A DNA stretch of 64,000 nt from Plumapathes pennacea. Lineage: Eukaryota; Cnidaria; Anthozoa; Antipatharia; Myriopathidae. Location: contig OZ038472.1 of assembly GCA_964036295.1 (NCBI GenBank), forward strand, positions 4,672,001-4,736,000. Direction: 5' to 3'. Both the position numbers and the translations under genes were made by a program. Below, piece after piece: positions 55,596 through 64,000 of this stretch. Numbering within the stretch: position 1 is the stretch's first letter; each line of letters starts with the position of its first letter. The notes beneath the pieces were generated by a model. It did not search any database. It saw nothing but the letters and a program-made list of their open reading frames with translations, and was not told the origin of the DNA.

Positions 55596-57815
55596 CAAGC
55601 AATTACTTTCATGTCGCTTCTATACGAACCGAATTGGTCAGGAATCAACAGAGCGGCGAAGCATAAATAACATTCTGTGCTGTATGTCAAGTCTGTGTAT
55701 GTATATGCTGTTTTACTTCATTGTGTTCCTAGCGTTACTTCTCCGTTGTGCAGTACATATTAAGTTAAAATGAGTCCGTGCGCGTGGAAAAGGAAAAGGA
55801 AAAGACGAAAAAAAAAAAAAAAAAAGAAAAAGAAAAAGAAAAAGAAAAAAAGAAAAACACCTGCAAACGGAATATAGTCGGTCCTATTTTATTTGAATAA
55901 CAGTCAGTTCTATGTTGCAAGCTACTCTCTAGAGAAGTCCTTTACAAAATACTGTAGCACATATCGACCAGAAGATGCCTTTATTTATGAAGTCATTGTT
56001 TCACATCATTTACAAAGCTATGGAGGCTACGCGTAATATATAATACAAGAAGCGTTACATATTATAGCTAATTGTCCTGTAAGGTAAAATTGTCTATACT
56101 AGTTTTCTGTCAATATTATTTACTGCTTTGCATACCTAATCCTGAGTCTTTCTGTTCTTGTAAACTATCAGGGTGAATAAAATGTGGGAATTGGGCAGCA
56201 GTGAAACAACAGATTCCTGTAATTTCTCATGAAGGCTCGTTTGTGAAACTAACAAGATATGTAAGAACAGCAATTTTCAATGAAATAGGTATGAACAGGC
56301 CTTATTCTCGTGAAATTGGCATTGAATATCGTCGAAGAAACATGATGATGCTGAAAGACTGTATAAAACTAAGAAAATGACTATTTGTAAGCGCTTCAGT
56401 GGTCTAATCTTGCTCTTCACTGGTGAGACATTTTGCAAAATATATCTCGCAAAAGTTTTGTGACAGCGGCACGAATTGGCTGATAACGCCAACAGTACAG
56501 GAAGGGATTGAGAGACGAATTTAAATATACTAAGAGGCTTGAAAATTCAAGTGCGGATATCTTGGATGGTGTAACACTCGTTGTTAATATAATGCAAAGT
56601 ACAATAGAGTAAGGAAAATAACAAAGGAGAAGGCTCCAACTCAAGATTGACATGTTAATGATAGATCTTTTAGACTGTGGCAAGTTTAAGGAACTTTCTT
56701 CACTGTGTTCAATCTGAACCTGCATCTGAGCACTTATTTGTATCTGATGACGACGAACCACTCGATAAATCGAGCACCTTACAAATATGATGATAACTAG
56801 CGACAGAAACACGAAGCAAATTGCTAAAAATAGCGAGAATAAAACTTCCAACCCGTACAATAAACCGCAGATACTTCCCACTATCCAGATGGTGATCAGC
56901 ACTGTTATTGTTCGTTTTACCGTTACAATCTCTTGATATCTGAGGTGAAGATGAATTGCAATGTAGCGGTCCAGGTTTATGGCCGTGAGAGTTAAGAACG
57001 AAACCACGCAGAAGAAGTAGCCGGAGATACCTTCAGCTTGACTTGCCTTGCAAAACAGATCGGCTTCTTGGTTGATCTTAGCAACAGCCGAAACCATAAA
57101 TGCGGGATCTATCACCAAACCAACACCTAAGTCAGAAAAAGCGAGACCGACGAGTAAGATATTGGCTGGCGAATGTAGAGATGGAGTCCGCCAAATTGAG
57201 ATTATAACCAGGAGGTTTGCCAGTGTTGTTATCAGGCACGTCGGTATCGTCAAGATGCAGATTATAATCTGAATAATGGGGCTTCCATCCAACTCAAAAT
57301 CATATTTAGTGATGAATAAGTTGCAGGAGAACTCGTTGCCTTTTTGTATTAGCCCGCTGTGGTTTTCTGAATTCATTTTGTTTTTCACGTCGACTAAATT
57401 TCGTGCACCTTCCTTAATGGGTTCTGCGTGAATCGAGTCTCACATGTAGTGATCCCTGGCCACTCGTATTCAGGCAATTTTTATTTGAAATGTGATAGGA
57501 GACTTTACCAATAATGGTATAAGTTGTCAGTTTTACCGATGTGAGAAGATTTGCATAGGGTTTGTTTTTCACAGCAGCTGTAACGAAGACTATTTTTAAT
57601 GGAAATCTACAGTCCCAATTTGCAAAAACCAGAAGAATAGACGAAGAAACTTTCAGTGGATTTGAAAGTGTTATACCATAAAATTGCACAAAACACCAAA
57701 ACTAACAATTTAGGAATTCCTAACTGCTAATCATACAGTATGCATAATGGTGTTGATCTAATATGCCGCAGTCACCTATGTTTAAAGGTCTTGCGCGTGC
57801 TCCAAAATCAGAGTC
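55596..57815. repeat. Tandem segmental duplication, left copy (with GPCR B1)
   Basis: From CAAGCAATTACTTTCATGTC to CGTGCTCCAAAATCAGAGTC this block matches 57933-60382 nearly base for base across the receptor gene and both flanks. Differences include a poly-A stretch here (about 55809-55857) and a 399-bp insert in the right copy. Another A-run (57857-57881) marks the junction. Confidence 0.9.
56417..57376 (-). CDS. Class A rhodopsin-like GPCR, orphan (paralogue B1)
   Basis: Single exon, 319 residues from ATG 57376 (the frame is open 4 codons further without ATG). Landmarks: TM1 LANLLV (Asn54), TM2 FSDLGVG (Asp82), classical DRY (136-138), TM6 CYFP (252-255), TM7 NPFLY (290-294), and helix-8 Cys (DIFCKM) for possible palmitoylation. 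A Cys before TM3 (FCKASQ) is present but 28 residues ahead of Arg3.50 instead of 25. It has no Asp at 3.32, so not aminergic. It belongs to a different subfamily from the receptors at 4-18 kb. Ligand unknown. Nearly identical to the gene at 58587; both sit antisense in a kinesin-remnant intron. Confidence 0.93.
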   Translation of the reverse strand: MNSENHSGLIQKGNEFSCNLFITKYDFELDGSPIIQIIICILTIPTCLITTLANLLVIISIWRTPSLHSPANILLVGLAFSDLGVGLVIDPAFMVSAVAKINQEADLFCKASQAEGISGYFFCVVSFLTLTAINLDRYIAIHLHLRYQEIVTVKRTITVLITIWIVGSICGLLYGLEVLFSLFLAICFVFLSLVIIIFVRCSIYRVVRRHQIQISAQMQVQIEHSEESSLNLPQSKRSIINMSILSWSLLLCYFPYSIVLCIILTTSVTPSKISALEFSSLLVYLNSSLNPFLYCWRYQPIRAAVTKLLRDIFCKMSHQ

Positions 57816-58586
57816 GAATTTTGTGTCGAAATAGCATTTGTATAGTCGTAAATAGAAAAAAAAAAAAAAAAAAAAAAAAAAACTGAAAAAATTAAGAAGA
57901 AGAAACGTTAAGGTGCATAAAATATCAATTTGCAAGCAATTGCTTTCATGTCGCTTCTATACGAACAGAATTGGTCAGGAATCAGCAGAACGGCTAAGCA
58001 TAAATAACATTCTGTGCTGCATGTCAAGTCTGTGTATGTATGCTGTTTTATTAGATTGTGTTCCTAGCGTTATCTCTCCGTTGTGTCCGTTGTGCAGTAC
58101 ATATTAAGGTAAAATGAGTCTATGCGCGTGAAATTATACGTCCTGGCTTTAAACTTACAAACATTGTTTCATCATTGTTTAACATCATTTACAAAGCTAT
58201 GGAGGCTACGTATAACATATACAATAAGCATTACATATGCTAATTGTCCTGTAAGGTAAACTTGTCTATACTAGTTTTCTGTAAATATTATTTACCGCTT
58301 TGCACACCTAATCCTTAGTCTTTCTGTTCTTCTATCAGGTTGAATAATATGTCGGAATTGGGCAGCAGTGAAACAACAGATTCCTGTAATTTATCATGAA
58401 GGCTCGGTTGTGAAACTAACAAGATATGTAAGAACAGCAACTTTCAATGAAATAAGTATGAACAGGCCTTATCGTTCTCGTGAAATCGGCATTGAATATC
58501 GTTGAAGAAACATGATGATGCTGAAAGACTGTATAAAACTAAGAAAATGACTATTTGTAAGCGCTTCAGTGGTCTAATCTTGCTCT

Positions 58587-59558
58587 TCACTGGTGAGACA
58601 TTTTGCAAAATATATCTCGCAAAAGTTTTGTGACAGCGGCACGAATTGGCTGATAACGCCAACAGTACAGGAAGGGATTGAGAGACGAATTTAAATAAAC
58701 CAAGAGGCTTGAAAATTCAAGTGCGAATATCTTGGATGGTGTAACAATCGTTGTTAATATAATGAAAAGTACAATAGAGAAAGGAAAATAACAAAGGAGA
58801 AGGCTCCAACTCAAGATTGACATGTTAATGATAGATCTTTTAGACTGTGGCAAGTTTAAGGAACTTTCTTCACTGTGTTCAATCTGAACCTGCATCTGAG
58901 CACTTATTTGTATCTGATGACGACGAACCACTCGATAAATCGAACAGCTTACAAATATGATGATGACTAGCGACAGAAACACGAAGCAAACTGCTAAAAA
59001 TAGCGAGAATAAAACTTCCAACCCACACAATAAACCGCAGATACTTCCCACTATCCAGATGGTGATCAGCACTGTTAGTGTTCGTTTTACCGTTACAATC
59101 TCTTGATATCTGAGGTGAAGATGAATTGCAATGTAGCGGTCCAGGTTTATGGCCGTGAGAGTTAAGAGCGAAACCGCGCAGAAGAAGTAGCCGGAGATAT
59201 ATCCAGCTTGACTTGCCTTGCAAAACAGATCGGCTTCTTGGTTGATCTTAGCAACAACTGAAACCATAAATGCGGGATCTGTCACCAAGCCAACACCTAA
59301 GTCAGAAAAAGCGAGACCGACAAGTAAGATATTGGACGGCGAATGTAGAGATGGAGTCCGCCAAATTGAGATTATCACCAGGAGGTTTGTCAGTGTTGCT
59401 GTCAGACAGGTTGGTATCATCAAGATGCACATTATAATCTGATTAATGGGGCCTCCGTCCAGCTCAAAAGCAGCTTTAGTGACAAATAAGCCGCAGGAGA
59501 ACTCGTTGCCGCTCTGGTTGCCTTCTTGTACTAGCCCGCTCTGGTTTTCTGAATTCAT
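58587..59558 (-). CDS. Class A rhodopsin-like GPCR, orphan (paralogue B2)
   Basis: Single exon, 323 residues from ATG 59558. Same landmarks as its tandem twin at 56417 (LTNLLV in TM1, FSDLGVG, DRY, CYFP, NPFLY). Substitutions are concentrated in the N-terminal 45 residues (extra NQSGNE segment, GLFVTKAAFELDG) and a few in TM helices (for example EGIS versus GYIS entering TM3), while the last 140 residues are almost unchanged. This pattern fits a young duplication with the ligand-facing end diverging faster. All motifs are intact, so both copies look functional. Ligand and coupling are unknown. Confidence 0.93.
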   Translation of the reverse strand: MNSENQSGLVQEGNQSGNEFSCGLFVTKAAFELDGGPINQIIMCILMIPTCLTATLTNLLVIISIWRTPSLHSPSNILLVGLAFSDLGVGLVTDPAFMVSVVAKINQEADLFCKASQAGYISGYFFCAVSLLTLTAINLDRYIAIHLHLRYQEIVTVKRTLTVLITIWIVGSICGLLCGLEVLFSLFLAVCFVFLSLVIIIFVSCSIYRVVRRHQIQISAQMQVQIEHSEESSLNLPQSKRSIINMSILSWSLLLCYFPFSIVLFIILTTIVTPSKIFALEFSSLLVYLNSSLNPFLYCWRYQPIRAAVTKLLRDIFCKMSHQ

Positions 59559-59664
59559 TTTGTTTTTCACGTCCACTAAATTTCATGCACCTTTCTTAAT
59601 GGGTTCTGCGTGAATCGAGTCTCACATATAGTGATCCCTGGCCACTCGAAGATTTGAAATGTGA

Positions 59665-60063
59665 CCAAATTAACAAATTGGTTTATACAGAATTGTAGAT
59701 GATGGACATTCAACTTTAATTGCCTCAAACTGTCACAATTTTATTGAAATTCACCATTGTGTGGACAAGAGAACAGGTGTAATGCACGTTTTTAAGTGTA
59801 ATGTTTGTGACATTAAGTTCACAAGCAAACGGTAAAAGGAATGGATGGAAAAGTATTTAGTAAATTTGATCTTTGTCGGTATACTACTAGTTTTTGCAAT
59901 ACACAGCACGCAAATCATACGATATACACTGCGCATGCTCATTGGTTTTGAAATAAATAAATATATAGTGGTCGAACTACATGTACTCGGTGAACTTCAA
60001 AGTGATTCCAGAATAATTATAAACGAACACAGAATGGATATTATTTACTAAACAGTTAAGTGA
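59665..60063. mobile_element. 399-bp insert in right GPCR duplicate
   Basis: Absent from the left copy, where AATGTGATAGGAGAC is continuous; here GTGA occurs on both sides. Either a small insertion with a 4-bp duplication or a deletion in the left copy through GTGA microhomology. No terminal inverted repeats or coding frame recognised. Confidence 0.5.
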
Positions 60064-60537
60064 TCGGAGACTTTACCAATAATGGTATAAGTTGTCACAC
60101 CGATGTGAGGAGATTTTCATAGGGTTTGTTTTTCACAACAGGTGTAACGAAGACTATTTTTAATGAAAATTTACAGTCCCAATTTACAAAAACCAGAAGA
60201 ATAGATGAAGAAACTTTCAGTGGATTTGAAAGTGTTATACCACAAAATTTTACAAAACACCGTAACCAACAATTTAGTAATTCCTAACTGCTAATCATAC
60301 AGTATGCATAATAGTGTTGATCTAATATGTCGTAGTCACCTATGTTTAAAGATTCTGCGCGTGCTCCAAAATCAAAGAGTCGGTATGTTTATGTAATTTT
60401 ATGGTTGCTAGTCATTAGAATGGTAAAACCAAGAGCCTTTGGAGTGTTTCCAGTTTAAAACACGCCAGTTTTAGGTGATCACGTGACAAATATTTGTATA
60501 TTTATATATTTAGACTGGACAACCTTTTCGGGATTGA

Positions 60538-60662
<125 letters not shown>

Positions 60663-60996
60663 TGTGTGTGTGTGTGTGTTTGTATGTATATGTATGTAGA
60701 AGTGTTACAGAAGTGTTGTTGTTTTACCTTAACAGGCTTGATGACTTAACAGGCTTAACAACAGAAAAGGTACAATGAAATGCTATTCCATGTGAGAACT
60801 AGCTCTAATAGACCCCTTCACGGATTTAAGTAATTAGTGCAAGAACAAAGAAACATGGCGGATGCAGGTCAATATATAGGGTTTTAAGTGTACGTAAATG
60901 AAGTTCAACTCTCTTTAGGTCAGTAAGTTGAGCCTCGTGAATCTTGCTGGTAGTGAACGAGCTGACTCTACTGGAGCCAAGGGGAAAAGACTGAAG

Positions 60997-61824
60997 GTAT
61001 CTACAGTTTAACTGGTTCAGTGTTGACAGACAAACAGACAGACAGACAAGTTTTATTTGTACCTTGGTAGAATATAATTGTTAAGTGGAATGCTAGTCCT
61101 TTCAAGAATCAGTGCAATTCTGCGTCGCCGAAACGATGAAACGTAAAATTGTATCAGCATAGAGGTGATGTGTGGATATGTTGAAATGCCGTGAAGAATG
61201 AGTTGGCTGATAGATCTTAACTTTTGTTGTCATTTTTAACCCTGAAAATGAGAAGCTTTTGCTCAAAAATGGACTTCCCCGCTATGTTTTGAGCTGGAAG
61301 AAACCTGTACGTAGAAATAATCTCTATCAGTACATTGCGCGTTTGTGTTTTTGCTTTCACCCGAGAACTTGTCACTCAACAAAATTTTCAACGCGTAAAA
61401 ATCATCTCTAGATTTACGATCAGTATATGTCGTGACGCAGAAGAAGATAAAGATCCTTGACTTTTAGGTCACTCGAAATGGCCGATAACGCCTACGGAGC
61501 GCGCACAGCATCATGGTATCATCCCCGGAATCTGGGGACAGATACGCCGAACCTTGTGACTTGAGATCCAGACCTTCCTGTATGTTTCCTTATGATTGTC
61601 CACATAGCGAAGAAACACAATATTCGTGGAACAAACCTTTTATTGGCACTCACGCAAACCGTTAGGCGTACGACATACACATTTTACAGTATGTGCTATC
61701 CAATGCAGGCATACACGTACACACTCGCGCCCCACCGAAGCCATAGTTATTGGAATAGCTTGGTACAACGGTAGGATCTCTGTTCTTTATTATTTTTTTC
61801 TTGGTTTGTATATTTCGAGTTTAG
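60997..61824. other. Gap between kinesin exons, no exon found
   Basis: This 828-bp stretch should contain the exon for the NINKSLTTLG helix but no frame gives it. It holds a CAGA simple repeat (about 61025-61047). No other gene seen. Confidence 0.5.
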
Positions 61825-62183
61825 GCGTCTCACCAAAAGAAGAGGAGGTCTGATTTTGTTCCCTACAGAGACTCCATCCTTACATGGCTGTTGAAGGAAA
61901 ATTTAGGTAAGCATAAAAATCAGTGCAAAACATTATTACTTATACACATCACTTAAGAGAACAGCGGAAAACGAAAACATCAGTACCAAGACGGACATTA
62001 CATTAACATCAACACAAACCTCAGGACCAACGCCAACACTAAAATGAATGTAACAGTAACACCACACAACATATCACTTGTACCACACCACACAACATCA
62101 GCGTAACAGCACCAAGAACACGTGTCCATAAGACTTCAGGACCACACGCCAACACTAAAATGAATGTAACAGTAACACCAATC

Positions 62184-63524
62184 AATGCTTTTATAACACG
62201 TTCGTATTTCTAGCGAAGAAGAAGTCAGCCACATGACTACACTATATTGAACCACTTTCCTGCTATGTTTCCATTCATGGACAATTTTCGAGGCTTCTTC
62301 AGTATTTAGCGCATTAAATTTTGAAAAAAAAAAAACGCTAGCTTTGCTTTGTTTCGGAACGCGTAAAAAGCCCACGGTGACAGTGATTAAAGTGCTCGCG
62401 GTTTGTTGACTCGAACTGAGATCAGCAATTGCGGGTCTACGCCAAGTGAGACCATTTATATCGACCAAAACCGCAGTAACTATATATCGCTCATTAATTC
62501 TCCCCTTATTTGACTACTGTGATGTAGCCTGGGATACACTACCTAAAACGTCAGCCGAAAGACTGCAAAAACTACAGAATCGTGCAGCCCGGGTCATCAC
62601 TCGTCAGGGGTACGAAGTCAGATCGCATGAAATCCGTTCCGAGCTAGGTCGGAATACGCTAGTTGAGAGACGCAACGAACACAAAGCTGTTGCTATGTTC
62701 AAGATACTTAATAACAAAGCACCAGCTTACTTATCTGATCTGTTTAAATCTTATAGCGAAAACTTCAATTATAGCTTAAGAGGAAGGAACCAAAACCTTT
62801 CTCTTCCACTACCGAGAACGGAATATGGTAAAAAAAAGTTTCAAATACTGCGGCGCTAGACTTTGGAATGGATTAGCAAACAATCTGAAAGACAACCAAA
62901 CATTAAAGTCGTTCAAAAAGGCTCTCTCATCTTCCTATCACTAGGAATTTAGGTTGCGCGATATAATATTGGCAGTATAATGTTACTTATTCTATTTAGT
63001 AAGTTAAGTAGTACAATGTAGTTAGATAGTTTTTAATATTGTATAATCAGTTAGCTTTATTTCGGCTTCCATGAAAAGCAATTTATTTTTATTGGTGGAA
63101 TTCCGAGTTTAAATAAACATCATTCATTCATTCATTTATTCATTAGCCGGATCAACCGTGTTGATAGCGGGTTGGTTTGGTTGACCAAACGAAGACGGTT
63201 TATTCCCAATAGATCACGTAAAACCCGCAACCAACCCAACCCATGCAGTGTGTCCCAATCGAACACGACCTTAGTCTTGGGGTTTTATTAGTGTTGCATG
63301 AACCACGAAAATAGCACTAGAATTCCTTTCGTTTCCACCGTTTTGTACAACCACTGACTTAAGAATAATGTGATCACACGTATTTCCGCGGTCCTCGGGC
63401 AAAATATTTATCCGTATAGCTCTCCCGCTTTGTTTTTATATATATTATGTACTTAAATTGCTTCATGACTGCTTGAAGGACTTTCCCTGGTGATTTACGT
63501 TCATATCACTATTTACTTAGGACG
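62184..63524. repeat. Segmental duplication, copy 2 of SET intron 5
   Basis: Homologous to 49801-50881. It includes GCGAAGAAGAAGTCAGCC near the left and the splice-acceptor sequence TTTACTTAGGACG at the right, after which similarity stops. It lacks the Harbinger pair (empty TTA at 63271-63273) and instead carries a LINE at 62423-63143. Confidence 0.85.
62423..63143 (+). mobile_element. 5'-truncated LINE with broken reverse-transcriptase C-terminus
   Basis: Encodes only the last part of a non-LTR polymerase: TAVTIYRSLILPLFDYCD, RLQKLQNRAARVIT, then NEHKAVAMFKILNNKAP, and, after a one-base slip in an A-run near 62830, SFKYCGARLWNGLANNLKDN. It ends in an ATTC microsatellite tail, as CR1/L2/jockey-type LINEs do. 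Both edges are visible by comparison with the uninterrupted copy near 50033. Dead copy, about 720 bp. Confidence 0.85.
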
Positions 63525-64000
63525 CATATGAAACTCACTCTTAACAAAAGGTCTTATGACGTATGTACTGCCACGCCCATGACAATGGCTCACTCAGAAT
63601 CATCGCGCTTTTCGCACTTTTTCTTCTCGCGCTCGTTTCTTGTTTAAAAATCCGTCGATGTACCTCCGGATTTGAAAAATGTAATCTTCATGCTTTCCAA
63701 GTATATATTTTTTGGCCCTTATAACAACATTTTAGGTGCGGGTTTTTTAGGTTGTTTTCGATCAGTTGGACGAAATTAACAAGGCATTTTGGCGTTTTGA
63801 GACAACTGGCCGCAAACATTGGGTTCTAGTTCTTCTGCGCAAGCGTGTACTACAGATGCACCAACGGATTGCGAAAGACGGTTAAATTCCCCGCATTTTG
63901 GTATATAAAACTTGCACATTCGGTAAAATTTAGGTGCGGGAATACGACATTCAAATCTCCAGATGTGCTCGATGTTGAGATAGCGGCCAGCGTCGTGTAC
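63525..64000. other. No gene seen
   Basis: Short non-coding end of the window; no motif or repeat recognised. Confidence 0.4.

Larger units (their letters stand above)
57933..60382. repeat. Tandem segmental duplication, right copy (with GPCR B2)
   Basis: Direct repeat of 55596-57815. It carries an extra 399 bp at 59665-60063 bounded by GTGA (59661-59664 and 60060-60063), where the left copy has a single GTGA. Confidence 0.9.

Noticed and set aside
62446..62859. Independent plus-strand gene of 137 codons
   Set aside because: It is the C-terminal part of a LINE reverse transcriptase, frameshifted in an A-run and followed by an ATTC tail.

Overview
The window looks like nuclear DNA of an anthozoan cnidarian, most likely a stony coral. 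The reasons are intron-bearing animal genes with GT-AG splice sites, single-exon class A GPCRs in recent tandem copies, and non-coding DNA crowded with short terminal-inverted-repeat elements, microsatellites and homopolymers. No species is claimed. There is no bacterial, viral or CRISPR content.

Layout. 1-20 kb holds three intronless rhodopsin-like receptors: two close paralogues on the minus strand (4142-5116, 9623-10585) and a diverged relative on the plus strand (16976-17911). 20.6-34.7 kb is one long minus-strand gene of about 16-17 exons. I rebuilt it from splice sites and reading phase. It encodes an EGF-like module, a THH1/TOM1/TOM3-type multi-pass membrane domain, a RING-CH (MARCH-type) E3 ligase domain and two more membrane segments. 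36.7-39.1 kb is an intronless membrane copper amine oxidase (minus). 41.4-43.4 kb is mitochondrial GrpE (minus, two exons). It is head-to-head with SET/TAF-I (plus, seven exons, 43930-51779), with a 498-bp shared upstream region.

54.4-61.9 kb carries four plus-strand exons of a kinesin-3 (KIF1/unc-104-like) motor that appears to be a broken remnant. It lacks P-loop exons, lacks at least two internal exons, and has unusual residues in switch I and switch II. Two nearly identical antisense GPCR genes (56417-57376, 58587-59558) lie in one of its introns and arose by a tandem duplication of about 2.3 kb. At 62.2-63.5 kb there is a second copy of SET intron 5, ending 4 nt into exon 6. A 5'-truncated LINE entered this copy, while Harbinger-type foldback elements entered the original, so the two copies serve as empty and filled sites for each other.

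The genes do not form a pathway. GrpE/SET may share a promoter, and the receptors are local expansions. The remaining DNA is mostly decayed mobile elements, several with target-site duplications readable here (TTA, TTAA, TA, AAT).
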